Assembly (NCBI RefSeq): GCF_001411555.2
Contig: NC_049903.1
Span: 33,352,145-33,416,144 of the forward strand
Source: Juglans regia
Taxonomy: Eukaryota > Streptophyta > Magnoliopsida > Fagales > Juglandaceae
Length of the DNA stretch: 64,000 bases
Direction: 5' to 3'
The notes beneath the pieces are model-generated. The model worked only from the letters and a program-made list of their open reading frames with translations. It was not told the DNA's origin and ran no database searches. This document shows positions 23,278-34,149 of this stretch, piece after piece; position 1 is the first letter of the stretch; every line of letters begins with the position of its first letter. The translations under genes and the position numbers were made by a program.

Positions 23278-24202
23278 ATATCAGTAGGCTAAGCTAAACC
23301 AATTACGCAAGGAATCTACACATTGCCTCGTAAGTTTAATTAATTTGTCGGATATGATCAAAAGCAAAGGGGTGGTGGAGAACCCTTCATTTTTTGATTG
23401 ATTTATGTGTAAATTAGACTGTAGTGCTGTTCATTGTCAACTACTTGCTGATAAGCAAATTAGCCTCGATCCCTTTCTACGATTTGGAAACTTGCGCTTG
23501 CTTTTGGGGATAGCTTGTGGATGCCATGCATCGTTCGTGACCACATGATGTCGGGGATGCGGCCCTTCTCAACTCATTTCAGATATTATTGCTTTCGTGT
23601 TGAACTAAAGAGCTCAGACCGTGACAGCATTATCTTCTAAGACCGCATGCGCGCTATGGGGCTTGTGGATAACACACGGCCTTCGTTTCATTGGACACCA
23701 GGCGGCCATAGACACGACACAGTTTTCCGATTATTTAATCCCCATTTATTCTTTACCACATAAGATGGTAAACAAATCTTTGGCTGTGAATAGATCTCCG
23801 GTTAATTCCATGTAATATAAGACGATTTCTTCTATATGTAAGCCAACGTACGGAGGACACGACTCTCAAATATTATTTCTCGTATCATACAGAAAAGTTA
23901 GTCGTGCATGATATGATATCAATCGGAAGTTTAGAACTTGAGATCTTTAAGTCCATTTTGTAGATTATAATTCAGTTCAATCCCGAGATGTAAATGCTAG
24001 AAATGTACCATCAACTGATCATGATCAAGTACAAATGGTGGATAATGGTTGTTAATTTTATGCTTTGCTTTTCTCTCTGTTTTTTGAATTCTCCCACCTA
24101 CAATTACTTTTACACTGCATAAAAAATTTTTGTTGTTTATTTGGCCAAGTTGATTTGAGTTGAATTCAAGAACATAAGGTTGCAGTTAAAACTCCTTGCG
24201 AT

Positions 24203-24226
24203 TCTCTCTCTCTCTCTCTCTCTCTG
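24203..24226 (+). repeat. (CT)n tract upstream of the mitoferrin gene
   Basis: A pure CT run lies about 240 bp before the mitoferrin ATG, where plant promoters and 5' UTRs often carry pyrimidine-rich tracts. Confidence 0.85.
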
Positions 24227-24468
24227 AGTTTTTATTTTGTTTAGGTTTTTGTAGTTTCTTCTCTAAAAATAGCAATAAAAACAAATCAAACGCAGTGAAA
24301 GCTCCATCTATGCATGCACTGATCCCTATCTCTAAAATTCTCCCACAAATAATTCGTGCATGGCGACAACCCATTTCTATTCAACCAGAAAGCGATTCCC
24401 GGATCGCAATTATTCATTCTCTTTTATAAGCACCAACACCATTACCACTCTCTCCACACTCCATTTCG

Positions 24469-25971
24469 ATGGCCACAGATGCCTCCCCGAAATTCCGTGG
24501 TGTGCCGCAATCCCCCGAGTTCCATACTGCAATATCGGTATCGCCGCCGACCCACGACGGCCTCGAGTTCTGGCAGTTCATGATTGCCGGTTCCATAGCC
24601 GGCTCGGTTGAACACATGGCGATGTTTCCGGTTGATACTCTGAAAACCAGGATGCAGGCCCTTGGTGCAGGCTCTTGCGCGGTTCAACCGGTCGGAGTCC
24701 GGCAAGCACTCGGCTCGATTTTGAGGATCGAGGGCACTGCTGGGCTCTACCGCGGTATCGGAGCAATGGGGCTCGGCGCAGGACCGGCCCACGCAGTGTA
24801 CTTTTCAGTGTATGAGTTCTGCAAAGAGGCTTTTTCGGGTGGGAATCCGAATAACTCGGCTGCTCACGCCGTGTCGGGGGTATTTGCGACGGTAGCGAGC
24901 GATGCCGTGATAACACCGATGGATATGGTGAAGCAGAGGTTGCAGTTGAAAAGTAGTCCTTACAAAGGTGTGGCGGACTGTGTGAAGAGGGTTTTAATGG
25001 AGGAAGGGATCGGAGCCTTCTACGCGTCGTATCGAACCACGGTAGTGATGAATGCGCCGTTTACGGCTGTTCATTTCTCGACTTACGAGGCTGCGAAGAG
25101 AGGTTTGATGGAGATATCTCCGGAGAATGCAGAGGATGAGAGGTTGGTGGTTCATGCCACCGCCGGAGCTGCTGCTGGAGCTTTGGCGGCGGCTTTGACA
25201 ACTCCGCTTGATGTTGTGAAAACTCAGCTGCAGTGCCAGGTAACAACTTTCACTTTGACATCCATCCATCATGATTCATGCCCTTAATTGATTTCTTTTC
25301 AGGTTTAAGGTTTCGTTCTGTTTGAGTTCAATTGTCTGCAAGAATGACATGTCACGTTCAGTACAAACATATCAAACTTGAAGTAAACTTAGGACCTGGA
25401 GTAACATTAATGTTGTTTACAGTATATTGCACCTTCCTATTCATATACCGTCACAAGATCATGTTCTGTTATTAAAAATCAGATTTTATGAACAATTTTT
25501 TCACGTGGAAATAGCTGCAGATAATTAATCCATTTATTTACCTCCAAGAGACTTTTCAACCTTCTATAATCATTCCTTGAAACCCTAATGGCTCAAGTGT
25601 TCTCTGTTACTACTTCTCAAGCCTTTCCGGTTTTCGTGTATGTGGTGTGGGGATGAGAGATCAAGGCCGATGGTTTAGTAGCTTGTGGGGTTTTCTTTCT
25701 AAGATTTTACAGGTATAGCTTGCCACTATTGCATCTCAAGGTTACTCTTCTGTTTGCACAGGGCGTCTGTGGATGTGATAGATTTTCTAGTAGTTCGATT
25801 GGGGATGTAATTCAAAGCATCGTGTCAAAGGAAGGATATCGAGGGCTCATGAGAGGATGGATTCCCAGAATGCTGTTCCATGCACCTGCTGCTGCAATCT
25901 GCTGGTCTACTTATGAAGCATCAAAAACCTTTTTCCAACGACTCGGGGGCAGCAACTCGTCCGTTAACTAA
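24469..25971 (+). CDS. mitoferrin-type mitochondrial iron carrier, two exons
   Basis: Exons 24469-25239 and 25762-25971 (CAG|GTAACA donor, TTTGCACAG acceptor) encode 326 residues, the usual length of plant mitoferrins (Arabidopsis MIT1/MIT2). The protein has three mitochondrial-carrier repeats. The signature PxDxxK occurs three times: FPVDTLKTRMQ (from residue 53), TPMDMVKQRLQ (149) and TPLDVVKTQLQ (245), each ending an odd transmembrane helix. The family imports iron across the inner mitochondrial membrane for Fe-S cluster and heme synthesis. AGSIAGSVEHMAMFPVDT and NAPFTAVHFSTYEAAKRG are mitoferrin-like, and the GWIPRMLFHAPAAAICWSTYE end fits the same group. Without an alignment, another MCF carrier such as a SAM transporter cannot be fully excluded. 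A shortened read-through frame into the intron (to 25287) is not the product. The gene is divergent from ferritin. Confidence 0.9.
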
Positions 25972-26624
25972 TGGGGGGCCGGGACAAAACCCTGTGGAAT
26001 CTGCAGACAGCTCTTTTAGGCGATCATGACCAATTGGAATTAAGAAACAGCTCCAATTTGTAACTGCAGCAAGTAGCATTTGAGTTGAACATAATCATCA
26101 TCTTCTGAAACCCAGCCATTTTCCATTTCAGTGGTGCTTGTATTTCACCCAGAAGGGTTGGGTTCATATGTATAATATTATATACATGATGCAGATTGTA
26201 GTGCTCATGTCAAGTAATTTTCATACAATACCAATCACGGTGGGATTACTGGTTGTAACCCACATGTATTTGGCTATTTACCAATAAAAAGATTGGCTAC
26301 TTCTTAAGTTCTGTTGCCTCAATGATGCCACTGCATGATACTGCTTCTTTGTTCTTGCACAGTCTTCATGAAATGTCATCCCAGATTTCAGAGCTGGGAG
26401 AACCTAGCTAGTTGTCCTACCAACAAAGCATTTTTCATTCAATCTGTGGGGGGGGTAAATGTAGCTAGAGACTATAGTTAGAAGAAACAATTATCATGGA
26501 GAAAAGCTGAAACATATTAACATTTTAATTCCTAGTCTTTAACATCTTCCACTTCAAAGTCCAGTTCCCATATTCTATAAAATAATTGCTAGTTATAATA
26601 TGCTTTTGCCGAAGGGTTCAATGG
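25972..26624. other. 3' UTR of the mitoferrin gene and spacer
   Basis: T-rich 3' UTR-like sequence follows the stop at 25969-25971, with a CAATAAAAAG polyadenylation-like signal near 26281-26290. No further gene was seen before the tRNA. Confidence 0.5.
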
Positions 26625-26695
26625 GCACCAGTGGTCTAGTGGTAGAATAGTACCCTGCCACGGTACAGACCCGGGTTCGATTCCCGGCTGGTGCA
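26625..26695 (+). tRNA. tRNA-Gly (anticodon GCC)
   Basis: The 71-nt sequence folds as a full cloverleaf. The acceptor GCACCAG pairs with CTGGTGC. A D-arm has TGGTCTAGTGGTAGAA. The anticodon stem is GTACC/GGTAC with loop CTGCCAC (anticodon GCC, 26657-26659). A T-arm has CCGGGTTCGATTCCCGG, followed by discriminator A. Internal A and B boxes are intact and a T run (26702-26707) follows as an RNA polymerase III terminator. There is no intron. It decodes GGC and GGU glycine codons. Confidence 0.97.
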
Positions 26696-27354
26696 TATAT
26701 ATTTTTTATTGTTTTGGTACCCTACCGTCAAATGCTGGCGAACTACAACTTCCCACGAGATTACTTAATTTCAGTTTCTTCCATTTAAGGGTCTTTTGGG
26801 GGCTTGTCAAGGGCTCTCCCCAGTCCCAACCCTTCTAGTCTACTTCTAGCATTCATCTACAAATATTATGAAGACACCGTAGTCTCAAATAAATTGCCCA
26901 AAAGAAAAAAACATTCTGGATTTCAAGACATTTTGGCAGAACAGAAACATCAGATGTAAGTATGGGCAGTCCCAGAAGTTTCACATTGGTGTCGGCCTTT
27001 TAGCCTATGGGCGAATAAATCGATCATCCCTCTTCAATGTCTTCATTCTCAGCTTAAATTAACTACTACACCCTTCATTACCTGCCTCCATTCACATATG
27101 GACTTGTCTTACTGAATGAGCTCATAAATACAAACCGCTCAAGAAAACACATACTCACTGCGACCATCAAACAATACAAAACACAAATAAGTCCACCGGA
27201 TAACGACTATTCAATACCATAGGGAATATGATTCAATCATTTAACAGGTCTTTCTCATTACAGTACCCAATCATGGAGGAGGCAAACAAGCAGGTCCAGG
27301 CACTAAAAAGGGGGGTTACAGCTTATCAACATACTAACCCATAATCATCCTGCG
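26696..27354. other. spacer containing the DUF538 gene 3' UTR
   Basis: No frame or RNA gene was recognised between the tRNA and the DUF538 stop codon. The right part should hold the 3' UTR of that minus-strand gene. Confidence 0.45.
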
Positions 27355-29648
27355 TTAGAACTTATCTACAATTATACCATCTCTAAGATACTCATATGCC
27401 TCTCTGCTCCTGGTTTTCTTCATCCCAGCAGTAAAATGTAGTTTCGATCCATCAGATGAGATACAGGTCACTTTTACCCATATCATCACCTTTGTCTTCA
27501 TCCCCTCTATATCTACTAGCTTTCCTTTCTCCAGATAGCCAGTGATAGTGGTGGAGAAGCGCAAGACAGATGAGTCCCTGTAGCCCACCTCACAAATTGC
27601 TGGTATGTAAACAGTAAGCTTTCTTGTCTCTTCGTTGAACTCATAGTTGGTGGCATCACGAGGGAAGATCCCTACAGCCATATCATACTCCTTTAGCAGC
27701 TCTGGCAATGGCTTTTGCATTTTTCCTGCATGGACAAACATGGAGTATACATTAAGAATGACCGATTCCGTTACTAAAAGTGAAGAATGTATCATCTTAT
27801 TTCCTAATCGTGCCTCCTGAATTCCATCAATGTTACATCACACTTGTCTCATCTTTTCCGTTCTAAAATTGATACAATTCCCAAGTAAGCAGATCCAATT
27901 TGAGTCAGTTATCAGTTGGGAGGGGAAGATGGATAATGTTCTAAGTGACAACTTAAACACCAAAGGTTCGTTATCATACAAATTGGCCATGGATATCTAC
28001 TGTTTCACTAATGAATTTAAAAGCAATTCAGTAAGCATATTTAAGGAATGAGAATTAAAAAAGTTCTTTCATATGCAACGCACTATCATTGGAAGTGTAC
28101 AACAAAATATAGAAAGCACAAACCTTTGATTTTATTAACCAGCCATTTGGTTCCACCTTCAATACTGGTTGACAGTGACTGATTGCAGTGTGAAAAAAAT
28201 GTCAGAAAGGAATATACGAAAAAATAATCAAGTAATGACAGTAGTAAAAAGGTAGGAGGCTAAATGCGAATGGTTATATCTTTACCCGGATTATTATTAT
28301 TTTTTTATAAATTATGGATCTTTACGTGCATTACTAATACATGTAAGCACATTTTCCGTTGAGTATGTTTTTATCCCCAGGTGATTTCTTAACTTCGAGT
28401 CACTAACCTGAGATTTAAAGAGTTGCACTATACTCATATCCTTTAATTTTTATCTGCCCCAATAATTTTTTCTTTCAGGGAAGTAAAATTGTTGCCACAT
28501 GTGTAAATTAGAAGTCTAGAAAGAGAAAAAAAAAAAAAAAAGCACCTGAATACATTAAAATAATGAAACAAAAGCAAATAAAATCAGTCCTTGTGTGGGT
28601 AAGACCCTAAGTTGGGAATTTGAATTCAGCCTCAACCGCATTAAAGTATCATCCAATTTATTTTGAGAAGAGGGAGGGTAATGAAAAATATCTTTAACTG
28701 AAACTTCGATTTAAGTGCACATCCTTCTTGATAAAATTTTAAAGAAGCTCCAACTTGGTTGATCGAAGCTTAAGTATCTATTCTCATGTTTGGAATACTG
28801 TACTCACCTTCCATTATCTTAAATACTTCTTATGCTATTAAAATAGCCACAAACTGATCTATTTATCAATTTTATCCTGTGAATTAAACAAGCAATGATC
28901 AAGTCCAGCAATATCTTCATAATTAGAAAAGCAGAAGTTCTATGCTTCTATGTGCAAGTTTTTTTTAGTAGAAAACTAAAAGTTTCACATGGAAGAATAG
29001 AACTTCTTGTTTCTAGCCATCTCAAATTCTGAAGATATGGGATTAAATAAATCAATCCTTAATTTCTATGCACGCAAACTACATGTACGTAATTGTAAAT
29101 ATTTGTAAAACAGCACTTACCCCCCCAAAAAAAGGGCGTAAATTTAAATAGCATTCTGATTTAAGTTCTCGACTAAACCCGTTTTCTTTTCTTCCAACCT
29201 ATTCGGCATAACCCCAAAGTATATTTATTTATTCTTTCTTTATATAGACATTTAGAAAATTACGAACACAACCCAAAATATGTTCGTTTGAATGAGACAA
29301 ACCTCATTGGTTTCCGAATTACGCTAATTTAATTACTTCCCAATCTAAGTTACATTCCAGCGCCCAATTAAACATATCAATTAAGTGATCCAAAATTTAA
29401 CAATTATTCTCCTAAACAGAAATCATAGAAACCCTAATTCAATTGATAGCTTCAAGATACCAAGAAACAGCTTTTCCATCAGACGAATATGCAAACGAAA
29501 TTTAGCAAATAAAAGGAGATAAAGTAGAATAATAGAGAGAGAGAGAGAGCGGCGAGCGCACGTTGAAGTCATCGCCGACGGAGTTGATCTCCTTATTAGC
29601 CCTCTTGCTGAACCAGTACGAGCCGACCTTGTTCAATACCTGATCCAT
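27355..29648 (-). CDS. DUF538 family protein, three exons
   Basis: Exons on the minus strand are 29562-29648, 28124-28178 and 27355-27725, joined by GT-AG introns, for a 170-residue product, the normal size for plant DUF538 proteins. The N terminus is MDQVLNKVGSYWFSKRANKE. Exon 2 encodes SLSTSIEGGTKWLVNKIKG. Exon 3 has the family core: PLPELLKEYDMAVGIFPRDA, YEFNEETRKLTVYIPAICEV, the FSTTITGYLEKGKL segment and a final KKTRSREAYEYLRDGIIVDKF-type tail. No signal peptide is visible, so it is probably cytosolic. Family knowledge: DUF538 proteins are plant-specific, structurally related to BPI-type lipid-binding folds, and of mostly unknown function, with some stress links. The first intron (28179-29561) is long and AT-rich and includes no other gene. 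An (AG)n run in the first intron starts directly after the donor. Confidence 0.93.
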
Positions 29649-30163
29649 TGTTGATGAACCGGAGGATATTCGGTTCTCTCTCCCTCTCTTGATCACTTCA
29701 AAAGAGATGGAGAGATATCTCCACCGATGCAGACGATTTCTTGAGAGAGAGAGTTCGTCTCGTGTCTTTTTTTTCCACGACGACTTATCAGAAGTTCTAG
29801 ACTTCTTTATTTTGTTGGTCTTGGTTTTGAATTTTTCGGTGTTTTCGATTTAGAAAAAATATGTGCATCTGTCGGCAGGTTTAGCACACTCAACGCATTG
29901 AATAAAAAAAAAAAAAAAAAAAAATTTCTGTAAGATGTACTGCAGCTTTCGGTTGATGACAATAAACCTCTTCGATTTAAATGATAGAATGAAATATTTG
30001 GATATCGACAAGTATCGATATAATAATTCAATTAATTTTAAAAAATTAAAATAAAATAAAATAAATATGATGCATAGTATGTAGAATAATGAGTAGTAAA
30101 ATTCTTTTAAAATACATATCAATATATTTTATTATAAATATTTATATATATAATTCATACTTT
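29649..30163. other. upstream region of the DUF538 gene
   Basis: It contains the probable 5' UTR and promoter (with GAGAGAGAG near 29742-29751), a poly-A run at about 29905-29923 and otherwise AT-rich DNA. No gene was seen. Confidence 0.5.
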
Positions 30164-30445
30164 TTTTTATAACAACAAATACTTCATTCATAAATTCATA
30201 ATAAAGAGTATAGTAATAAAATCTAACAAGATTTTAGAAAGAAGAAAATATGGTGCCACCGTGTTGTATAGTATCATCTATTATTCTAACATGACTTGCA
30301 AGCAAATGGGTTGCCTCATTTCCTTGTCATCCAATATAAAATCACTTCAAAATCCTTGAACGGCTGAAAAAGAAGTCGGAATTTAGCAATCAAAGAGCCT
30401 ATAGTTGATAACTTAGAACCCCGCAAACCAATCGCTTCAATAATT

Positions 30446-31029
30446 AGAACACTCTCGTTGGATTAGCTAAAAGTTAAATTCAATGAGTATTTAATTATTA
30501 AAGAGTAAAATATGCTCACATTAGATTAGTCAAATTTTAAATATTTAAAATTTAACTACAGTGACTTTCAAAAATTTTTCTAAATTTGAAGGTTACTGTA
30601 CATACATCAAATACATATTTTATTAATTATTTCTCTCTCATTTTCTTTATATCACATATTTTATCACAATTAATATATTAATTAGACTTATTGATATATT
30701 AATTTAATAAGAACATGATTATTAATTAACATATAATAAGTAGAATAGTATAATATGATAAAATTAAATAAATTAATAATTAAAAAAAGTAAATATTTTT
30801 GAAATTATTAGTTATTCATTACCATATAATGAATAAATATATAATCTAATGTGAATATTTGAAGTGAATAATCAAAACCAAATTCATCTTATATTATTTT
30901 ATTATTATATAATGAAAAAATAGATATTCCAATGTGGAGATTTATGTGAATGAAATAGTCAAAAGTTCAATTTCTCTTACATTCATCAAAACTGTCCTTT
31001 AATTTTGAATAATCCAATAAGAGTGCTCT
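30446..31029. mobile_element. MITE inserted in the LINE RNase H region
   Basis: Left end AGAACACTCTCGTTGGATTA and right end (inverted) AGAGCACTCTTATTGGATTA form terminal inverted repeats of about 20-30 bp. The inside is AT-rich and noncoding. Removing it rejoins the LINE RNase H reading at 30445/31030, which supports the boundaries within a few bases. The target duplication is too decayed to size, so Mutator-like or hAT assignment stays open. Confidence 0.7.
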
Positions 31030-32768
31030 AACTACTAATGAATCCCCTTCCAAAATCATATTAGAAATACCCAAATTTAATGCCATTTGTAAGCTTGGTA
31101 AAGCTGTCAGCGCTTTAATCTCATCTACTCCAAATGAAAAATTATATACACCATACTACCATCTTACTTTCATTTCATTAAATTTGATGTGACACATTTA
31201 TCACCATTAAGTAATCATTTATTGCATGTTTATTTATTATCTAATAGTAATGAATATGCCACATACTACTTAGTATGATCAAAATAGAATGAGAGTGTGA
31301 TGTATAACATTACTCACTTTAAATACACCAACTTCCTTCCAACACAAAGCCAATAATACCTCTCCTCTATCATCACGAACAATATCCCCAAAGCCCGCAA
31401 TACCAGAAGATTTGAATAAAGCAACATCAAAGTTAAGTTTAACATTACCCCGTGATGGTGGAGTCCATTTGAGTAAATGCTCCTCACTTACAATCAAGTA
31501 TGGGACTTAAATAACTATCCTTAGGAGTCATTTTACACTCGTCACATAAATCTAAAAGGTGAATGCATCTTTTCATTAAATTCACCTTTATAGGCAAATT
31601 ATCATGACATCACCATCACCTACAACTTCCAAGGTTAATAACAAGTGATATGCATATTTAACAGAATAGCTACCATTTTTATTAATTCCCCAAATGAAAT
31701 GATCCTCATTAACATGTGGAAATAAAAAAATATGAAGAATCTGATCAAACTTCATATGGCGAAAAAATCTCATGCACTAAGACTTGATTCTAAGTTGTTG
31801 ATTGCTGAGGTAGAATTTGTTTCCGCGGAGAAGATGGCATCCAATTATCTTTCCAAATGTAGATTTTATCAGCCCAACCTATGCGCCATCTACACCCATT
31901 TTCCAAAACATGTTTAGCTGCAAATATACTTCGCCACACATAAGAAGGATAATTGCTTAGTGTTGATCTCCAAAAATCAGAATTGAAAAAATACTTGGCC
32001 TTAAAAAAATCTAGATAACAAAGAATGAGATTCATGTAAAAGCCTCAAACCCTTTTTAGCAAGCAAAGACGGATTAAACAATTCCAAGTCCTTGAGACCC
32101 ATTCCACCATGAAACTTTGAAGTACACAATTTTTGCCAACTCTCCTAGTGAACCTTACATTCATTACTATGTTTTCCCCACCAAAACCTTGCAAACATTC
32201 TCTCAAGATCCTTACAAAAAGATTTAGGTTGTTTAAAACAACTCATAGTAAAGGTTGTCAAAGTTTGAACAACTGCTTTTATCAAAATTTCTCTACCAGC
32301 TTGAGAAAACAATTTTTGCTTCCACCCCTACAGTTTCTACCAAATTCATTCCTTTAGCTCCTTAAAAGTACTATTTTTGGATTTACCAATACACACTTTT
32401 ACACTCCTAATAAATTTATAGAGTTCAACATGTTGAAGAAGAGAAGATAGCCTCTCAGAACATAACACAAACAAATAAGGTGAGAGGGGATTAACTTATC
32501 TCAATCCTCTAGATGCAACAAATGAAGAAGAAGGGACACCATTAAAAAGCACCTTATATGAAACTGATTTTAAACAACACAAAACCAACTCCACCCACTT
32601 TGGAGCAAAACCCAACTTCAACATAACTTTTGAAGAAAACTTCATTCCACCCTATCATAGACTTTACTCATATCTAGCTTCACTGACAATACACCTTGTC
32701 AACCTGGCCTCTTCTTTCGAATAGTATTACTAGTCTCAAAAGCAACAAGCACATTATCCGTAAGTCTA

Positions 32769-32961
32769 GTTTGTTTTCAGAAAACATCTCATCTCATCTA
32801 ATCATTACAACTTTTTCAACTTCTAATACAAAATAAAATAAACAATTCAATTTTTTCAAATCCCAACACAAAAGTAATATTAAAAAATATATTCTTACAA
32901 TATTTTATTCAACTTTTTAACTTTAATCTCAACTTATCTCACTTCATCTGCAAAATCAAAC
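32769..32961. mobile_element. short MITE of the GAGATGAG type in the LINE RT region
   Basis: Left GTTTGTTTTCAGAAAACATC and right (inverted) GTTTGATTTTGCAGATGAAG form imperfect inverted ends around a 193-bp AT-rich interior with TCTCATCTCATCT and TCAACTTATCTCACTTCATC blocks. A related but longer copy lies around 37540-37850. Confidence 0.65.
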
Positions 32962-34149
32962 GAGTTATATTACCAAATTGTGCAAACTTCAAAACTTCTA
33001 AGCCACGGCTACACTGTGAAAGTACATCCTGCAAATTCCCAACATTGACAGAATCCTTTCGTATTCTCCATGAATTAGAAATAACCTCCTCGCAACTAAT
33101 AGCCCAACCCACGTTGCTTCAAATTTGAAAGACTTCTTTTTCTCCATTGACTACCGATTGAACCGACATTATTAATAATTAAAAAATTATGATTAGAGTA
33201 GGGGTTAGGCAAAGTTCTGACATTATAATACGGATAGATGGCCAACCACTTAGGATTTGTGAGAAATTTGTCCAGCCGCTCTTGAATATGACGCTTCCCT
33301 TCATGCAAATTCAACCAAGTGAACGAAGCACCATCCGGTTTTAACCCTCTCAAATGACAACAATTCAACATCTCTCTAAAAGCATGCATCTGCCACTCAG
33401 GCCTTGCATGACCTCCTTTCTTCTCTGAGTTAGAAATAATTTCGTTGAAATCGCCAAAGCACAACCACGGATCCATATTCGAAACAGTCAGAGAGGTCAA
33501 AAACTGCCAAATTTCATTCCTACGTCGTACTTTGGGATGCCCATAAGCAGCTGTAATTCTCCATTCACAATCTCAATCAACATCAGTGACCCAATCATCA
33601 AAGTAATGCTTGGAATAGGAAATAAGCTCCAAATCTAGAGCACTACACCAAAATAAAACAAGACCCCCACTTCTACCTTCACGATCCATCGCAAGATAAC
33701 TTGAAAAGAAGGCAGTTTTATGATGAAAGGCTAATAAATCTTCAAATAGTTCCTGAATTACAACCTCCTCTTTCTCAATATCAGATAGAGGATTTCTTCC
33801 AATGTTCAGTGAAAGAGTCATTTATCACATAGCAGTTTTATAACAAACAAAAACCATGGAAAGAAATAAAACTTGTAAGCAGACAAGAAATTAGACTCTC
33901 AAGTGAACAAATTGCCTATGCTATCGCATACTGAGAGAAAACCCATTCTGACTTTCTAATGTTAAACGCTCTTTATAGGCATATAAGATGCCAATGTAAC
34001 TATTTTAGTTGTTAACTAAGTAAATCAATAATGAAAATTTTTATTAGGTTCGAGGACAATAGAGATGTCTCTTCGACTTAAAAATAATGATATATATAAT
34101 TTTACTTGGATATGATAAAATCAACAAAACAAGAAGTCTACTCCTGATC

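Larger units (their letters stand above)
21204..24468. other. shared upstream region of the divergent ferritin and mitoferrin genes
   Basis: No coding sequence was found in these 3.3 kb. It contains the promoters of both genes, AT-rich stretches around 21600-21960, a (GAA)n microsatellite at 23245-23277 and a (CT)n tract at 24203-24226 in the probable 5' UTR of the mitoferrin gene. Small frames here (for example 21308, 23621) show no protein character. Confidence 0.6.
30164..33825 (-). mobile_element. decayed, 5'-truncated LINE, minus strand, interrupted by two MITEs
   Basis: The element ends in a poly-A tail (minus strand) at about 30164-30171 and has LINE domains in the right order. Endonuclease remnants lie at 33100-33821 (REGRSGGLVLFW, WLCFGDFNEI, GASFTWLN, ERLDKFL). 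Reverse transcriptase pieces at about 32040-33090 include QAGREILIKAVVQTL. A zf-RVT-like part lies at 31590-32035 (SDFWRSTLSNYPSYVWRSI). A C-terminal RNase H region spans 31030-31500 and 30172-30446 (KWTPPSRGNVKLNFDVALFK, LEGDSLVV). Stops and frameshifts are frequent. The N-terminal part of the endonuclease is missing, so it is 5'-truncated near 33750-33825. Two later insertions (30446-31029, 32769-32961) split it. Confidence 0.85.
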
